Part shown: positions 10,756-20,974 of the stretch, in pieces
Layout: each line of letters starts with the position of its first letter
How positions within the stretch are numbered: the first letter of the stretch is position 1
Source of the DNA: Prevotella sp. KH2C16
Lineage (GTDB): Bacteria > Bacteroidota > Bacteroidia > Bacteroidales > Bacteroidaceae
Length of the DNA stretch: 64,000 nucleotides
Assembly (NCBI RefSeq): GCF_900113305.1
Contig: NZ_FOOW01000009.1
Span: 59,508 to 123,507 of the forward strand
Direction: 5' to 3'
Notes under the pieces: generated by a model
Database searches by the model: none
The model's input: only the letters and a program-made list of their open reading frames with translations
Told to the model about the DNA's origin: nothing
Program-made: the position numbers and the translations under genes

Positions 10756-11104
10756 CACCAGATATAGATAAATACCATGAAACGAAGAATATAATTTAAG
10801 TTAAGTATCAATTTATGACCCTATTGCGAAATCCGGTCCGATTGTTTTGTACAAATATAAGTTAGTAAGGCAGATTAGCATCGTGAGATGTGTTGTATCG
10901 TTTAGTTGAATTACTATCCCGGAGGCATTTTCTTTATTGCCACCGGGATATGTAGTTTCTGAGACAGGTATTCCCCCATTCTGTTTTCCACTCAATGACG
11001 AAGAATGAGCCAATGTCATATCCAGCATCTCTACCCGAGAATCAAACCCGGGGGACTTTCTCTGGAGAGTATAGGCTTTGTTTGCAGAAGCCTGCGGTAG
11101 GTTC
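10756..11104. other. Non-coding stretch after the orphan promoter
   Basis: About 350 bp with no supportable gene. The first ATG after the promoter opens only a five-codon frame (MKRRI, 10777-10794). An imperfect hairpin is formed by TATCCCGG / CCGGGATA (10915-10922, 10943-10950). It may be the decayed remainder of an operon, or it may encode an untranslated RNA. Confidence 0.35.
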
Positions 11105-11425
11105 TCAATTCGTTGTGATGACCCGCAGACTGTCGGCTTTTGTGCGGGCTTTCAACCATTTTTGAATCCGGGCACGGTCTTCATGGGGCAATTGTCTGCT
11201 GCAACCCAATACAGCTACGACATAATGTTTCGTCGCTGTGGTGTCGGCTTGTGCTTCCACTATGTTAGAGAGGGATATTCTGTTCACCAGAGGGCAGATG
11301 GCCTTCACCTCGCGCACGACCTCCCGGCTAAGCCTTTCGTAAGCTGTGTATTGTTGCAGCCGATTCTCCAGCTCGTAGATTTGACTCGACTGCTCCAAGA
11401 GCTTTTTATTGGTGGCTCCAGAAGC
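11105..11425 (-). pseudogene. C-terminal part of the DUF389 protein, cut off by an amber codon
   Basis: After the TAG at 11428-11426 the same frame stays open for 106 codons: A-S-G-A-T-N-K-K-L-L, then a coiled-coil stretch (SSQIYELENRLQQYTAYERL) and a small folded-looking domain ending in RVITTN. The second half (HYVVAVLGCSRQLPHEDRAR) resembles the soluble repeat just before the stop (TLDVVAVGRPIDRATIIKV), so this looks like the natural C-terminal extension. Without suppression it is not translated; internal initiation would give about 97 residues. Confidence 0.7.
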
Positions 11426-12466
<1,041 letters not shown>

Positions 12467-12473
12467 TTTGCCA

Positions 12474-12481
12474 CAAAAATA
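12474..12481 (-). promoter_or_regulatory. Promoter -7 element for the DUF389 gene
   Basis: TATTTTTG on the minus strand. Its place so near the ATG implies a very short or absent leader. Confidence 0.45.
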
Positions 12482-12542
12482 CGAAGAAATAATGGAAAAG
12501 CCAATCAAAGCGTCTGAAATATATGGTCTTTATCATCTTCCA

Positions 12543-12574
12543 TTTGGATATTTAAATAATTTTTTGTAACTTTG
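12543..12574 (+). promoter_or_regulatory. Promoter of nhaA
   Basis: TTTG (12543-12546) and TAACTTTG (12567-12574) with a 20-bp spacer; divergent from the DUF389 promoter. Confidence 0.75.
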
Positions 12575-12660
12575 CCTTCGTGTTATTTGGCACAAGACCC
12601 CTCCAAATAGAGGTTGTACACTCCTCTGTATTATATATTTTCCATTATATACTCTCACAG

Positions 12661-13980
12661 ATGAAACAACATTATCAAAAAGAATTTGAAAACAGAGTCA
12701 TCATTCCTGCCATTCAATTCATGCAACGCGAGCGGTCAAGCGGCATAGTCCTCGGGCTTTCGGTAATCGTAGCGTTGATACTGGCCAACTCTCCTCTTCG
12801 CGAACAATACTTCTCTTGCCTCGACTCACACTTTGGATTTGTCTTCAATGGCAAACCTTATCTCAATTTCACCCTGGAGCACTGGATAAACGACGGTTTG
12901 ATGTCGATGTTTTTCTTCGTTGTAGGCTTAGAACTGAAGCATGAGTTCATCGGTGGAGAGCTGAAGGATATCCGTAATGTTACCCTTCCTATCATGGCCG
13001 CCATCTTCGGAATGCTCGTCCCTGCAGTGTTTTATTCCGCCTTCAACTGGGGTACCAGCGTATCCGCGGGCTGGGGAATTCCCATGGCCACCGACATAGC
13101 CTTCGCACTTGCAGTACTATATCTCCTCGGCGACCGCGTACCCGGGTCTATCAAGGTGTTTCTTACCACCCTGGCCATCGTCGACGACTTAGGCTCTGTC
13201 TTGGTTATTGCCTTGTTCTATACATCACACATATCGTTGGCAAGCCTCTTCGTGGGATTCGGCTTTTTGCTCATCATGCTAATCGGCAATAAGTTGGGAG
13301 TGAAGAATGTGTGGTTCTATGGGCTGCTGGGCATTGGCGGCGTCTGGGTGGCCTTCCTCATGTCAGGCATCCATGCCACCATAGCAGCCGTGCTGTCGGC
13401 ACTCGTCATTCCTGCCGACTCCCATATTCCTGAGGTAGCCTTTATAGCCCGTGCCAAGAAACTCGTGAAACAGTTTGAGCAAGCAGAGGGCAATACCGTG
13501 CAGACACTGGAGCCAGAGCAGATGGAAATTCTATCGAAAGTTCGGGCTGACTCACGCGGAGCCATGCCTCCGTTGCAGCGTCTTGAACATGGGATGCAAC
13601 CCATCGTGGCATATATCATCATGCCCATCTTCGCTCTGGGCAATGCCGGCATATCCTTTACCGATATGGACTTGACCCTGCTCACCCAGAATAATGTCGC
13701 ACTGGGCGTGTTCGTCGGTCTCTTACTGGGCAAGCCGCTGGGCATCCTAATGGCCGTATGGATTACCGAGAAGGTGAAACTGGGCAAGCGATCACGCCAT
13801 ATGACCTGGCGGAGGCTCACCGGACTGGGCTTCTTAGCCTCCATCGGATTCACCATGTCAATGTTTGTTACCATGCTGGCTTTTGGCAATGCCGACTACC
13901 AGACACAAGCTAAGGTGGCCATCCTTGCCGCATCGCTCTTGGGCGGTCTGATCGGCTATCAAATTCTCAAGAGACAATAA
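12661..13980 (+). CDS. nhaA: NhaA Na+/H+ antiporter
   Basis: NhaA exchanges protons for Na+ across the inner membrane. From ATG 12661 (MKQHYQKEFE) the protein has 439 residues, near the family's usual length plus a cytosolic loop (about 265-310). The conserved aspartate pair is in LAIVDDLGSVLVIALFY; other signatures are MSMFFFVVGLELKHEF, GWGIPMATDIAFALAVL and LGFLASIGFTMSMFV. An earlier ATG at 12580 would add a non-conserved 27 residues overlapping the leader and is less likely. The broken BCCT gene starts 12 bp downstream, suggesting a salt/osmolyte operon. Confidence 0.95.
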   Translation: MKQHYQKEFENRVIIPAIQFMQRERSSGIVLGLSVIVALILANSPLREQYFSCLDSHFGFVFNGKPYLNFTLEHWINDGLMSMFFFVVGLELKHEFIGGELKDIRNVTLPIMAAIFGMLVPAVFYSAFNWGTSVSAGWGIPMATDIAFALAVLYLLGDRVPGSIKVFLTTLAIVDDLGSVLVIALFYTSHISLASLFVGFGFLLIMLIGNKLGVKNVWFYGLLGIGGVWVAFLMSGIHATIAAVLSALVIPADSHIPEVAFIARAKKLVKQFEQAEGNTVQTLEPEQMEILSKVRADSRGAMPPLQRLEHGMQPIVAYIIMPIFALGNAGISFTDMDLTLLTQNNVALGVFVGLLLGKPLGILMAVWITEKVKLGKRSRHMTWRRLTGLGFLASIGFTMSMFVTMLAFGNADYQTQAKVAILAASLLGGLIGYQILKRQ

Positions 13981-13992
13981 CCATCTTCAATT

Positions 13993-16001
13993 ATGACTCA
14001 AATATTTAAAGGAAAATCAACATTTACACGAACCGTGGCTTATCCCGGACTACTCTCCTATTCATATTATCTCTGCTCTGCGCCATATATCCGTCATGGA
14101 CGAGTCGCACCCTACTTAACATCCAGTCTGCCATCTACCGAAATTTCAGCTGGGTATACATCCTACTGGTATCCCTCTTCATCATATTCTTGATGGTACT
14201 CGCCTTTAGTAAAACAGGCAATATCCGCTTGGGAGCTGACAATTCCACGCCACAATACAGTTTTTTCTCCTGGATATCAATGCTTTTTGCCGCAGGGATG
14301 GGCATTGGGCTGATGTATTTTGGCGTTGCAGAACCCATGTCTCACTATGTCCATCCCGCCTTGCCGACAACAGTTAACCCTGCTAAAGATGCACAGTTAG
14401 CCACCTTTTTCCACTGGGGCATCCATGCCTAGGGCATTTTCGCCATCATGGGACTCATACTTGCCTATTTCTCCTTCCGCTATCATCTCCCTTTATCCAT
14501 TCGTAGTGGCCTTTATCCTATCTTAGGCGAACGAATAAAAGGCTCCATTGGAAACATTGTCGACACTTTTGCCTTTGTTAGTACTTTCTTCGGAATTACC
14601 ACCTCCTTAGGGTTCGGTGTTATTCAGCTCAATGCAGGGCTTGTCCATCTGGGAGTTTTCCATGAATCCAGCTTTACCTTCCAAAGTCTCATCATCATTA
14701 TTGTGAGTGCAATAGCCATAACCTCAGCTGTAACAGGAGTCAATAAAGGCGTGAAAAGATTGAGTGAGCTCAACCTTGGACTAGCAATCCTGCTCATGTC
14801 ATTCATACTTGTTCTAGGTCCCACAACCTTCCTGCTGAGTGCTTTTAGTGAGGGTGTAGGATATTATATCCAACGATTTGCCGACCTCACTTTTAATACT
14901 TTCGCTTTTGAGTCAGACGGCCGAGGATGGTTCACCAGTTGGACTGTGATGTTCTGGGCATGGTGGATTAGCTGGGCTCCGTTCGTCGGACTTTTTATAG
15001 CCCGCATTTCCAAAGGGCGCACTATCCGCGAATACATTATCGCGGTTCTTCTGGTTCCTTCGCTTTTCATTTTCCTATGGATGACCGTCTTTGGCAATGG
15101 AGCCATCTATATAGACAAGTATATCGCCCACGGCACACTATCTGCATTGGTAGAACAACCAGACATCTTGCTATTCAGTTTCTTCGAACAGTTTCCACTG
15201 GCAACCCCTCTGTGTGTGCTGGCCGTCTTGATGATTACCATCTTCTTCGTTACTTCTGCCGATTCGGGCATACTCGTTATGAACAGCATCACCTCGGGTA
15301 ACAATCCTAATTCCCCGAAATGGCAAAATGCCTTCTGGGGCATGCTGTTGGCACTCATCTCCATTGCTATGCTCTATGCTGGCGGGCTCCAGGCGCTGCA
15401 AACCATGACGCTGATATCGGCCTTGCCTTTTGGCATCATCATGCTCGTGCTTTGCTTCTGTATGATGAGGGCCTTGCATACAGACCTGCTTTACCATAAT
15501 TCACGCCTGCCTTACGGGAGCCGCAACTGGAACGGGAGCCATTGGCGGGAGCGCCTCTCTCAGATTCTCACTTTCTCCCAGAAAACCGATGTCCAGAGGT
15601 TTCTCGACCAAAAAGTGCGTCCCGCCTTCGAAGAACTCTCCACGGAGCTTGCAAAAAAAGGCATTGACGCCGAAATCATTAAAGGGAAACAAGGATATCT
15701 GTCTATGGAAATCGTCATTCGGTATGACAAAATCCGAAACTTCAGATATGGCGTTATGGCAGAGCGGCGCAACATATCAGACTATCTTATCGACGAAGAC
15801 AACACCCCCGATATCAGCAGCAACCAGCAATACATCCCCGTTACCTATTACAGCGACGGGCGCACAGGCAACGATATTCAATATCTGAATCAAGAGGAAA
15901 TCATTGCCGATGTACTACGCGAATACGAGCGTTACATCAGGGTGATTGCGGACGAGCAGAAAGCCATGATGTTCATAGACAAAGAAAAATACAAGTCTTG
16001 A
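13993..16001 (+). pseudogene. BCCT betaine/choline/carnitine transporter with frameshift and amber
   Basis: BCCT carriers import compatible solutes such as glycine betaine. Family signatures are intact (MLFAAGMGIGLMYFGVAEPMSHY, SWTVMFWAWWISWAPFVGLF, FFVTSADSGILV), followed by a hydrophilic C-terminal tail. Two lesions break the frame. First, near 14037-14045 one base seems missing: the start frame reads MTQIFKGKSTFTRTVA, and the next frame continues LSRTTLLFILSLLCAIYPSW. Second, a TAG at 14430-14432 stands where the family has Trp in the FHWGIHAW motif (probably TGG to TAG). The longest intact frame is 14448-16001. Inactive unless both lesions are sequencing errors. Confidence 0.85.
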
Positions 16002-16005
16002 GGCA

Positions 16006-16566
16006 TCAGTCTTTCAGTCCGTGGGCTTTGACGAAGTCTCTGAGTGCCGAGCCGTCGTCAAGCGAAGGAGAATAGGCCGTGAGTACATGCAGCATTTCCG
16101 AGCCGTACTCTGCCAGAAGATCCTTCAAAGTATCGAGGACGCAGACATTCCCTGCCAGTCCGCACACATCAATCTGCCCGATGGCATGCTCGCTGATAAG
16201 ACGGCGAAGCTCCACGGAGGAATGCCTGTTCTGCAAGATGGAATACTCGTCGCGCGAAGCCTCATCGCCCTTGTAGAGCAAAGTGAACCCGCCCTCCGTC
16301 TCGTCAAGGGCTTCCAGGAGTCGCTGCCAGACGGCAGCACCCGCAGAATACTGCAGGCAATGCACCGGCCAAGGCCCGCCCTCACGGTCGAAAGAGCAAT
16401 GGTGATAAGGATGCCAGTCGGATGTGGCCACACGCAACGCATACTCATTGCCATGATTTTCTACATATTCTGCCAGAGCGTCCATAGCCTCGGCAGCACC
16501 CGCAACAGGCAGTGAGCCGTTGATAAAATCCATCTGCGGGTCGATGATCAGCAATAGTTTGTTCAT
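16006..16566 (-). CDS. pncA: Nicotinamidase (PncA-like, isochorismatase fold)
   Basis: 186 residues of the cysteine-hydrolase/isochorismatase fold; the likely reaction is nicotinamide to nicotinate in NAD salvage. The catalytic Asp lies in LLIIDPQMDF (about 8-13), the metal site in TSDWHPYHHCSF, the Lys in LLYKGDE and the nucleophile Cys in GLAGNVCVLDT (about 140). Cytosolic. The gamma carbonic anhydrase gene ends 77 bp upstream on the same strand, so the two may be co-transcribed. Its TGA stop lies 4 bp from the BCCT stop (convergent). Confidence 0.88.
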   Translation of the reverse strand: MNKLLLIIDPQMDFINGSLPVAGAAEAMDALAEYVENHGNEYALRVATSDWHPYHHCSFDREGGPWPVHCLQYSAGAAVWQRLLEALDETEGGFTLLYKGDEASRDEYSILQNRHSSVELRRLISEHAIGQIDVCGLAGNVCVLDTLKDLLAEYGSEMLHVLTAYSPSLDDGSALRDFVKAHGLKD

Positions 16567-16643
16567 CGTTCTATCTTATTTTTAGTTCAATACTCATCCG
16601 GGAAAGGGGTCTCAAGAAGGCAGGAATAGGTGTTGCCTGCCCT

Positions 16644-17141
16644 TTAGTACCACTCCTTGATTTCCATATAGTGCCGTGCGAAGGTAAGAGCCTGCTCCCG
16701 ATCGGACTTCTTCACCAGACGGGCGGGCACTCCTGCCCATATCTCATAAGAATCTATCCTCGTCCCCGCAAGCACCACGGCACCTGCGGCAACAATAGCC
16801 CCCTCGCCCACTTCCACGCCGTCGAGCACCGTGGCGTTCATGCCGACCAAGGCTCCCTTGCGCAAGCAACAGGCATGCACAACCGCCCCGTGCCCTATCG
16901 AGACATCGTCCTCGATGACAACGGGGCGTCCCTGGGTCTGGTGGATGCAGGCACAGTCCTGCACATTCACACGGCAGCCCATGCGAATGGCATCCACATC
17001 CGCCCTCAGCACGGCTCCAAACCACACCGAACAGTCGTCGCCCATGGTGATGTCGCCTATAAGCGCCGCATTTTCCGCAAAATAGCAATTGCGTCCCCAC
17101 TTGGGAGTTTTCCCGTTGACTTCCTTTACCAGTGCCATCAT
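16644..17141 (-). CDS. Gamma-carbonic-anhydrase-like hexapeptide protein
   Basis: 165 residues of left-handed beta helix (YrdA/PaaY type). The hexapeptide repeats run from about 20 to 140, and the zinc ligands are the expected His residues: IHQTQ and HGAVVHAC (H-x4-H). Such proteins form trimers; some hydrate CO2, others are of unknown activity. ATG 17141 and 17138 are adjacent (MM). The promoter is just upstream, back-to-back with that of the aldo/keto reductase. Confidence 0.88.
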   Translation of the reverse strand: MMALVKEVNGKTPKWGRNCYFAENAALIGDITMGDDCSVWFGAVLRADVDAIRMGCRVNVQDCACIHQTQGRPVVIEDDVSIGHGAVVHACCLRKGALVGMNATVLDGVEVGEGAIVAAGAVVLAGTRIDSYEIWAGVPARLVKKSDREQALTFARHYMEIKEWY

Positions 17142-17161
17142 TTCCGATCATTTTCCAAGTA

Positions 17162-17169
17162 CAAAGATA
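17162..17169 (-). promoter_or_regulatory. Promoter -7 element for the gamma-CA gene
   Basis: TATCTTTG on the minus strand, with TTGC about 21 bp upstream; it overlaps the region of the divergent reductase promoter. Confidence 0.6.
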
Positions 17170-17198
17170 CAATTATTTGGTTAAAATCTTGCAACATG

Positions 17199-17229
17199 TT
17201 TGTTTTTTCGAAATTTACGATTATATTTG
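17199..17229 (+). promoter_or_regulatory. Promoter of the aldo/keto reductase gene
   Basis: TTTG (17199-17202), 19-bp spacer, TATATTTG (17222-17229), 27 bp before the ATG. Confidence 0.7.
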
Positions 17230-17256
17230 TAGCATCAGATACAATACAGGAATATT

Positions 17257-18642
17257 ATGGATAGAGGTAATCAAAACTTAAACAGACGCCAGTTTCTGAA
17301 GCGCTTAGGCATGACGACGGCTTCTGCCGCAGCCCTGACAAGCATAGGCCCCATCTCGGCTTTTGCCGATTCTCTCACCAACAAAAACGGCAACTCCGCT
17401 CCCGTGGAGGGAAATCCCGAGGGCATGACACTGCGTGTGAACCGCCATAACGGCGAAAAGGTATCACTCCTCGGATACGGTATGATGCGCCTTCCGCAGA
17501 AGGACGGCAAGATCGATCAGGACATGGTGAACAAGGAGGTGGACTATGCCCTGGCACATGGAGTGAACTATTTCGACACCGCTCCCGTCTATCACGGGGG
17601 GCAGTCGGAAATAGCCACGGGCATAGCACTGCACCGCCATCCCCGCAAGAGCTACTTTATTGCCACCAAGATGTCGGACCGGGGAAATCACACGCTTGAA
17701 GCCGGCAAGAAGATGTTCCATGATTCACTGGCCAAACTGCAGGTAGACTATATAGACTATTACCTTCTCCACTCCGTCGGAGGAGGCGGCCTTGACAAGC
17801 TCAACGACCGATTCATCAACAACGGACTGCTCGACTGGCTTTGCGAACAGCGCGACAAGGGTGTCATCCGCAACCTCGGATTCAGCTATCATGGCGATGT
17901 GCGCGTCTTCGACTGGCTCCTCGACCATAACGATAAGTATGGTTTCACCTTCGTGCAGATAGAAATGAACTATATCGACTGGCGCCATGCATCGCTCAAC
18001 AAAGGCGGCTGGAAGCAGGATGCCGACGCAGAATACCTCTATGCCAAGAGCGAGAAGGCCGGCGTGCAGAATGTGGTCATGGAGCCACTCCTTGGCGGCA
18101 GGCTTGCCAAGATTCCCGAGGAGTATGTCAACAGGCTCAAGGCCGTCCGCCCCGAGGCAACACCTGCCTCCTGGGCTTTCCGCTGGGTGGGCTCTCATCC
18201 CAACATCCTCACCACATTGAGCGGCATGACCACCATGGAAGTGCTTGAAGAAAATGTGCGCACCTTCTCACCTCTCGACCCCTGCACTACGAGTGAAAAC
18301 GAGCTGCTTGCCAAGATTGCCGACGACATGTCGGGGCTGCCGGTCATCCCGTGTACGGCTTGCCGTTATTGCATGCCCTGCCCTTACGGCGTCGATATAC
18401 CGGGAAACTTTGCCTACTACAACAAGGCCATCAACGAGGGGAAGTTCCCCGACAAGAAGTCGCTTGACTATAAAGTGCGGCTTACTGACTTCGTGAACGG
18501 CTACAAGAAGACCTTCAAGGAGAGCGAATGGGCATCCCAGTGCATGGACTGCGAAGCCTGCCTGCCCAAGTGCCCGCAGCAGATACGCATTCCCAACCAG
18601 ATGTCCAGAATAGTGGAGCTGGTCGGTGGTGCCGGAGAATAA
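17257..18642 (+). CDS. Tat-exported aldo/keto reductase with Fe-S cluster domain
   Basis: 461 residues in three parts. The N-terminus has a twin-arginine signal (NRRQFLKRLGMTTASAAALT). The middle is an AKR barrel with GYGMMRLP, NYFDTAPVYHGGQSE (Asp and Tyr of the tetrad), IATKMSD (Lys) and YLLHSVG (His). The C-terminus is ferredoxin-like with two Cys clusters, CTACRYCMPCPYG and CMDCEACLPKCPQQI, enough for 4Fe-4S cofactors. Tat export fits a protein folded with its cofactor in the cytoplasm. The substrate is not known. Own promoter; a strong terminator follows. Confidence 0.9.
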   Translation: MDRGNQNLNRRQFLKRLGMTTASAAALTSIGPISAFADSLTNKNGNSAPVEGNPEGMTLRVNRHNGEKVSLLGYGMMRLPQKDGKIDQDMVNKEVDYALAHGVNYFDTAPVYHGGQSEIATGIALHRHPRKSYFIATKMSDRGNHTLEAGKKMFHDSLAKLQVDYIDYYLLHSVGGGGLDKLNDRFINNGLLDWLCEQRDKGVIRNLGFSYHGDVRVFDWLLDHNDKYGFTFVQIEMNYIDWRHASLNKGGWKQDADAEYLYAKSEKAGVQNVVMEPLLGGRLAKIPEEYVNRLKAVRPEATPASWAFRWVGSHPNILTTLSGMTTMEVLEENVRTFSPLDPCTTSENELLAKIADDMSGLPVIPCTACRYCMPCPYGVDIPGNFAYYNKAINEGKFPDKKSLDYKVRLTDFVNGYKKTFKESEWASQCMDCEACLPKCPQQIRIPNQMSRIVELVGGAGE

Positions 18643-18657
18643 CGGTTTTTAGAAATG

Positions 18658-18693
18658 AAAGCCCGGGACTTTCCTCGTCCCGGGCTTTATTTT
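18658..18693 (+). terminator. Rho-independent terminator after the aldo/keto reductase
   Basis: 12-bp stem AAAGCCCGGGAC / GTCCCGGGCTTT (18658-18669, 18677-18688), then ATTTTT. Confidence 0.88.
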
Positions 18694-18707
18694 TCAACTG
18701 AAAAGAC

Positions 18708-19061
18708 ATGAATATAGAACAAGTAAGAGCCTACGCCCTGTCTCTGCCGGAAGCCACCGAGGACATGCCTTACGGACCCGACTGGCTCATATTCCGCATC
18801 GGCGGGAAGATTTTCCTCCACATCTGGCTGGAATCGCCGGAGCCTACCTGCGCCGTGAAGCTCGCTCCCGACCGCGGGGCGGAACTCCGCGAACACTACG
18901 ACGGCATCCGTCCGGCCTACCATCTCAACAAGACCCATTGGAGCGACCTCTATCTCGAGACCCTCGACGACAAACTGACGGAGCAACTCATCAGGAGCTC
19001 TTATCTGGCCGTTGCCGGCAGACTGCCTAAGCGACTGAGGCCCCTACTGCCGGAGGAATAG
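18708..19061 (+). CDS. MmcQ/YjbR family protein
   Basis: 117 residues of the YjbR double-wing fold. Seen: YALSLPEATEDMPYGPDWLIFRIGGKIF at the N-terminus and the conserved PAYHLNKTHWSDLYLE (about 65-80). The family is often labelled DNA-binding-like but has no settled role. Cytosolic. Lies between the reductase terminator and the convergent purF-like gene. Ends with TAG. Confidence 0.88.
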   Translation: MNIEQVRAYALSLPEATEDMPYGPDWLIFRIGGKIFLHIWLESPEPTCAVKLAPDRGAELREHYDGIRPAYHLNKTHWSDLYLETLDDKLTEQLIRSSYLAVAGRLPKRLRPLLPEE

Positions 19062-19109
19062 GCCGAAAGGCAGACCGGGCACCCTCGGGAGCCGATGCCA
19101 CAGTCCACT

Positions 19110-20540
19110 TTAGTCTTCGTCGTTGTCGTGCTCATGGCAGTAGCTGCTGCCGTCAAAGCAGTGCGTGCACACCTTGCATTTCGGCATTCCGATGCTCTCA
19201 AGCAGCGTGTCCAGCTTCATGAACTTCACCGTAGTGAGCCCCAGGCGACGGGCTATCTCGTCTACCATACGCCTATATTCTGGCGTATCGTCAGACGCAT
19301 ACTTCTCCAAGTTCTTCGAGGCATCGCCCTCAAAGTCGCCGATGACACGGCGCGTAATCAATTCCATATCACTCTTGGAATTGGTAAAACCGATGAAAGG
19401 ACAGCCATAGACCAGCGGCGGGCACGAAATCCGCCCGTGCACTTCCTTTGCCCCGTACTCGAAGAAGGACTTCACATTGTCGCGCAGCTGGGTTCCCCGC
19501 ACAATGGAGTCGTCGCAGAACACCACGCGCTGCCCTTCGAGAACAGCCCGGTTAGGGATGAGCTTCATCTTGGCCACGAGGCTCCGGCGCTCCTGATTGC
19601 TCGGGGTGAAGCTCCTCGGCCATGTGGGCGTATACTTCAAGACGGCACGCTTATAGGGGATTCCACGCCCCTCGGCATACCCCAACGCCATTCCCACGCC
19701 CGAATCCGGGATGCCGCAGACGAGGTCGGCCTCGGTATCGTCCTCCTGGCCCATCCGTTTCCCGTTCCGCTCGCGCACCTCTTCGACATTGATGCCTTCA
19801 TAGGAGCTGGACGGAAAGCCATAGTAGACCCACAGGAAGGAGCATATCTGCTCGTGCCGCATAGGGCCTTGCAGCACCTCCATCCCGTCAGCCCGGAGGC
19901 GCACGATCTCTCCCGGACCGACATCGCGCACCGGCTGAAACTCCAGATTGGGGAAGCTCGAGCTCTCACTCGACACGGCATAAGCCCCCTCCTTGCGGCC
20001 GATAACCAACGGGGTGCGGCCAAGGAAGTCGCGGGCGGCGATGATGCCGTCCTCCGTGAGCACCAGCATCGAGCACGAGCCTTCTATCTTCCGATACACA
20101 TTGTTGATGCCCTCGACGAAGGTATTGCCCATGTTAATCAGCAAGGCCACCATCTCGGTCTGGTTGATGTTGTTGGCCGACATCTCGCTCAGGTGCATGC
20201 GCTGCTTCAGCAACTCGTCTGCAATCTCGTTGAGATTGTTGATACGCGCCACCGTTACGACGGCATATCGCCCCAGATGCGAATTGACTATGATGGGCTG
20301 AGGGTCGGTATCGCTGATTACGCCAAGTCCCTTGTTTCCGGAAAAGCTATCCAGTTCGTCCTCGAATTTCGTACGGAAATAATCCTTCTCAAGGCTGTGG
20401 ATTGAGCGACAGAATCCCTTCTCTTCATCGAAAGTAACAAGGCCTGCACGCTTCGTGCCCAAGTGAGAATTGTAATCGGTACCATAGAAGAGGTCGTTCA
20501 CACAACTCTTCACGGCTATGGTTCCAAAGATACCACCCAT
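19110..20540 (-). CDS. PurF-family phosphoribosyltransferase-like protein without the N-terminal Cys
   Basis: 476 residues with an Ntn-type glutaminase-like domain (about 1-250) and a PRTase domain carrying the PRPP motif VVFCDDSIVRGTQLRDNV (about 345-362). Canonical PurF begins Met-Cys and uses Cys as nucleophile for glutamine; here the start is MGGIFGTIAVKSC, with Gly at that place. A conserved-looking GTDYNSHLGTKRAG follows. The C-terminus CKVCTHCFDGSSYC suggests a metal site. It may not hydrolyse glutamine. Bacteroidales are known to carry this second PurF-like form beside a longer canonical one; its role is open. Confidence 0.75.
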   Translation of the reverse strand: MGGIFGTIAVKSCVNDLFYGTDYNSHLGTKRAGLVTFDEEKGFCRSIHSLEKDYFRTKFEDELDSFSGNKGLGVISDTDPQPIIVNSHLGRYAVVTVARINNLNEIADELLKQRMHLSEMSANNINQTEMVALLINMGNTFVEGINNVYRKIEGSCSMLVLTEDGIIAARDFLGRTPLVIGRKEGAYAVSSESSSFPNLEFQPVRDVGPGEIVRLRADGMEVLQGPMRHEQICSFLWVYYGFPSSSYEGINVEEVRERNGKRMGQEDDTEADLVCGIPDSGVGMALGYAEGRGIPYKRAVLKYTPTWPRSFTPSNQERRSLVAKMKLIPNRAVLEGQRVVFCDDSIVRGTQLRDNVKSFFEYGAKEVHGRISCPPLVYGCPFIGFTNSKSDMELITRRVIGDFEGDASKNLEKYASDDTPEYRRMVDEIARRLGLTTVKFMKLDTLLESIGMPKCKVCTHCFDGSSYCHEHDNDED

Positions 20541-20974
20541 AATGTAATTTGTTTTCTAAGAGATACTAACTTTATATAGCGCAAAGTTACAAAAAATCAG
20601 CCACAACCAAAAAGTTGAAGGATGTTTTTTCGGCGGAGTCCGAGATTTTCTTTGCGCAAATCAAGTCATGCCTCCGCTCCTTCTCCCTCCAGTATCCAGC
20701 ACCGCCACGACGGCACATCCCGCATGGAAACGCCCCTTACAAGTCCCGCTACCCACCCTCGCCTCTCAGTCATAGTCAGCCAATGGTAATGCCACATGAT
20801 AAATGCGCCTTGAGCCGTGCCGATGTGCTGGGGCCTGCTACATGCAAAAAGCCAGCTCCCCCGGCCTGGCACATGATTCCAAACAGAATCTTCGGCTCGC
20901 ACCTACAACCTTGAGGTTACTCTCATTCTGTGATGAATCCGACGGCCAAAGGCCGCAGCCTCCGCCGCGGAAAA
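20541..20974. other. Intergenic region with purF-like promoter, otherwise empty
   Basis: On the minus strand TAACTTTG (20589-20582) with a TTTG about 18 bp upstream forms the promoter of the purF-like gene. A single TTTGCGCAAA palindrome lies at 20651-20660. The rest to 20974 shows nothing supportable; the short open frames there are unlike any family I know. Confidence 0.5.

Noticed and set aside
10813..11028. 71-codon minus-strand frame
   Set aside because: No family signature, no promoter, and it overlaps a hairpin and the orphan promoter transcript in antisense.
11028..11065. tRNA T-arm-like sequence on the minus strand (CCGGGTTTGATTCTCGG)
   Set aside because: The stem pairs, but the loop lacks the usual C56, no acceptor stem pairs around it, and no anticodon arm is found.
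20651..20660. TTTGCGCAAA upstream of the purF-like gene as a fourth regulon member
   Set aside because: Only one box is present, no partner at 10-13 bp, so chance cannot be excluded.
20666..20902. 78-codon minus-strand frame near the purF-like gene
   Set aside because: Low-complexity Trp/Arg/Gly-rich translation without relatives that I know; no start context.
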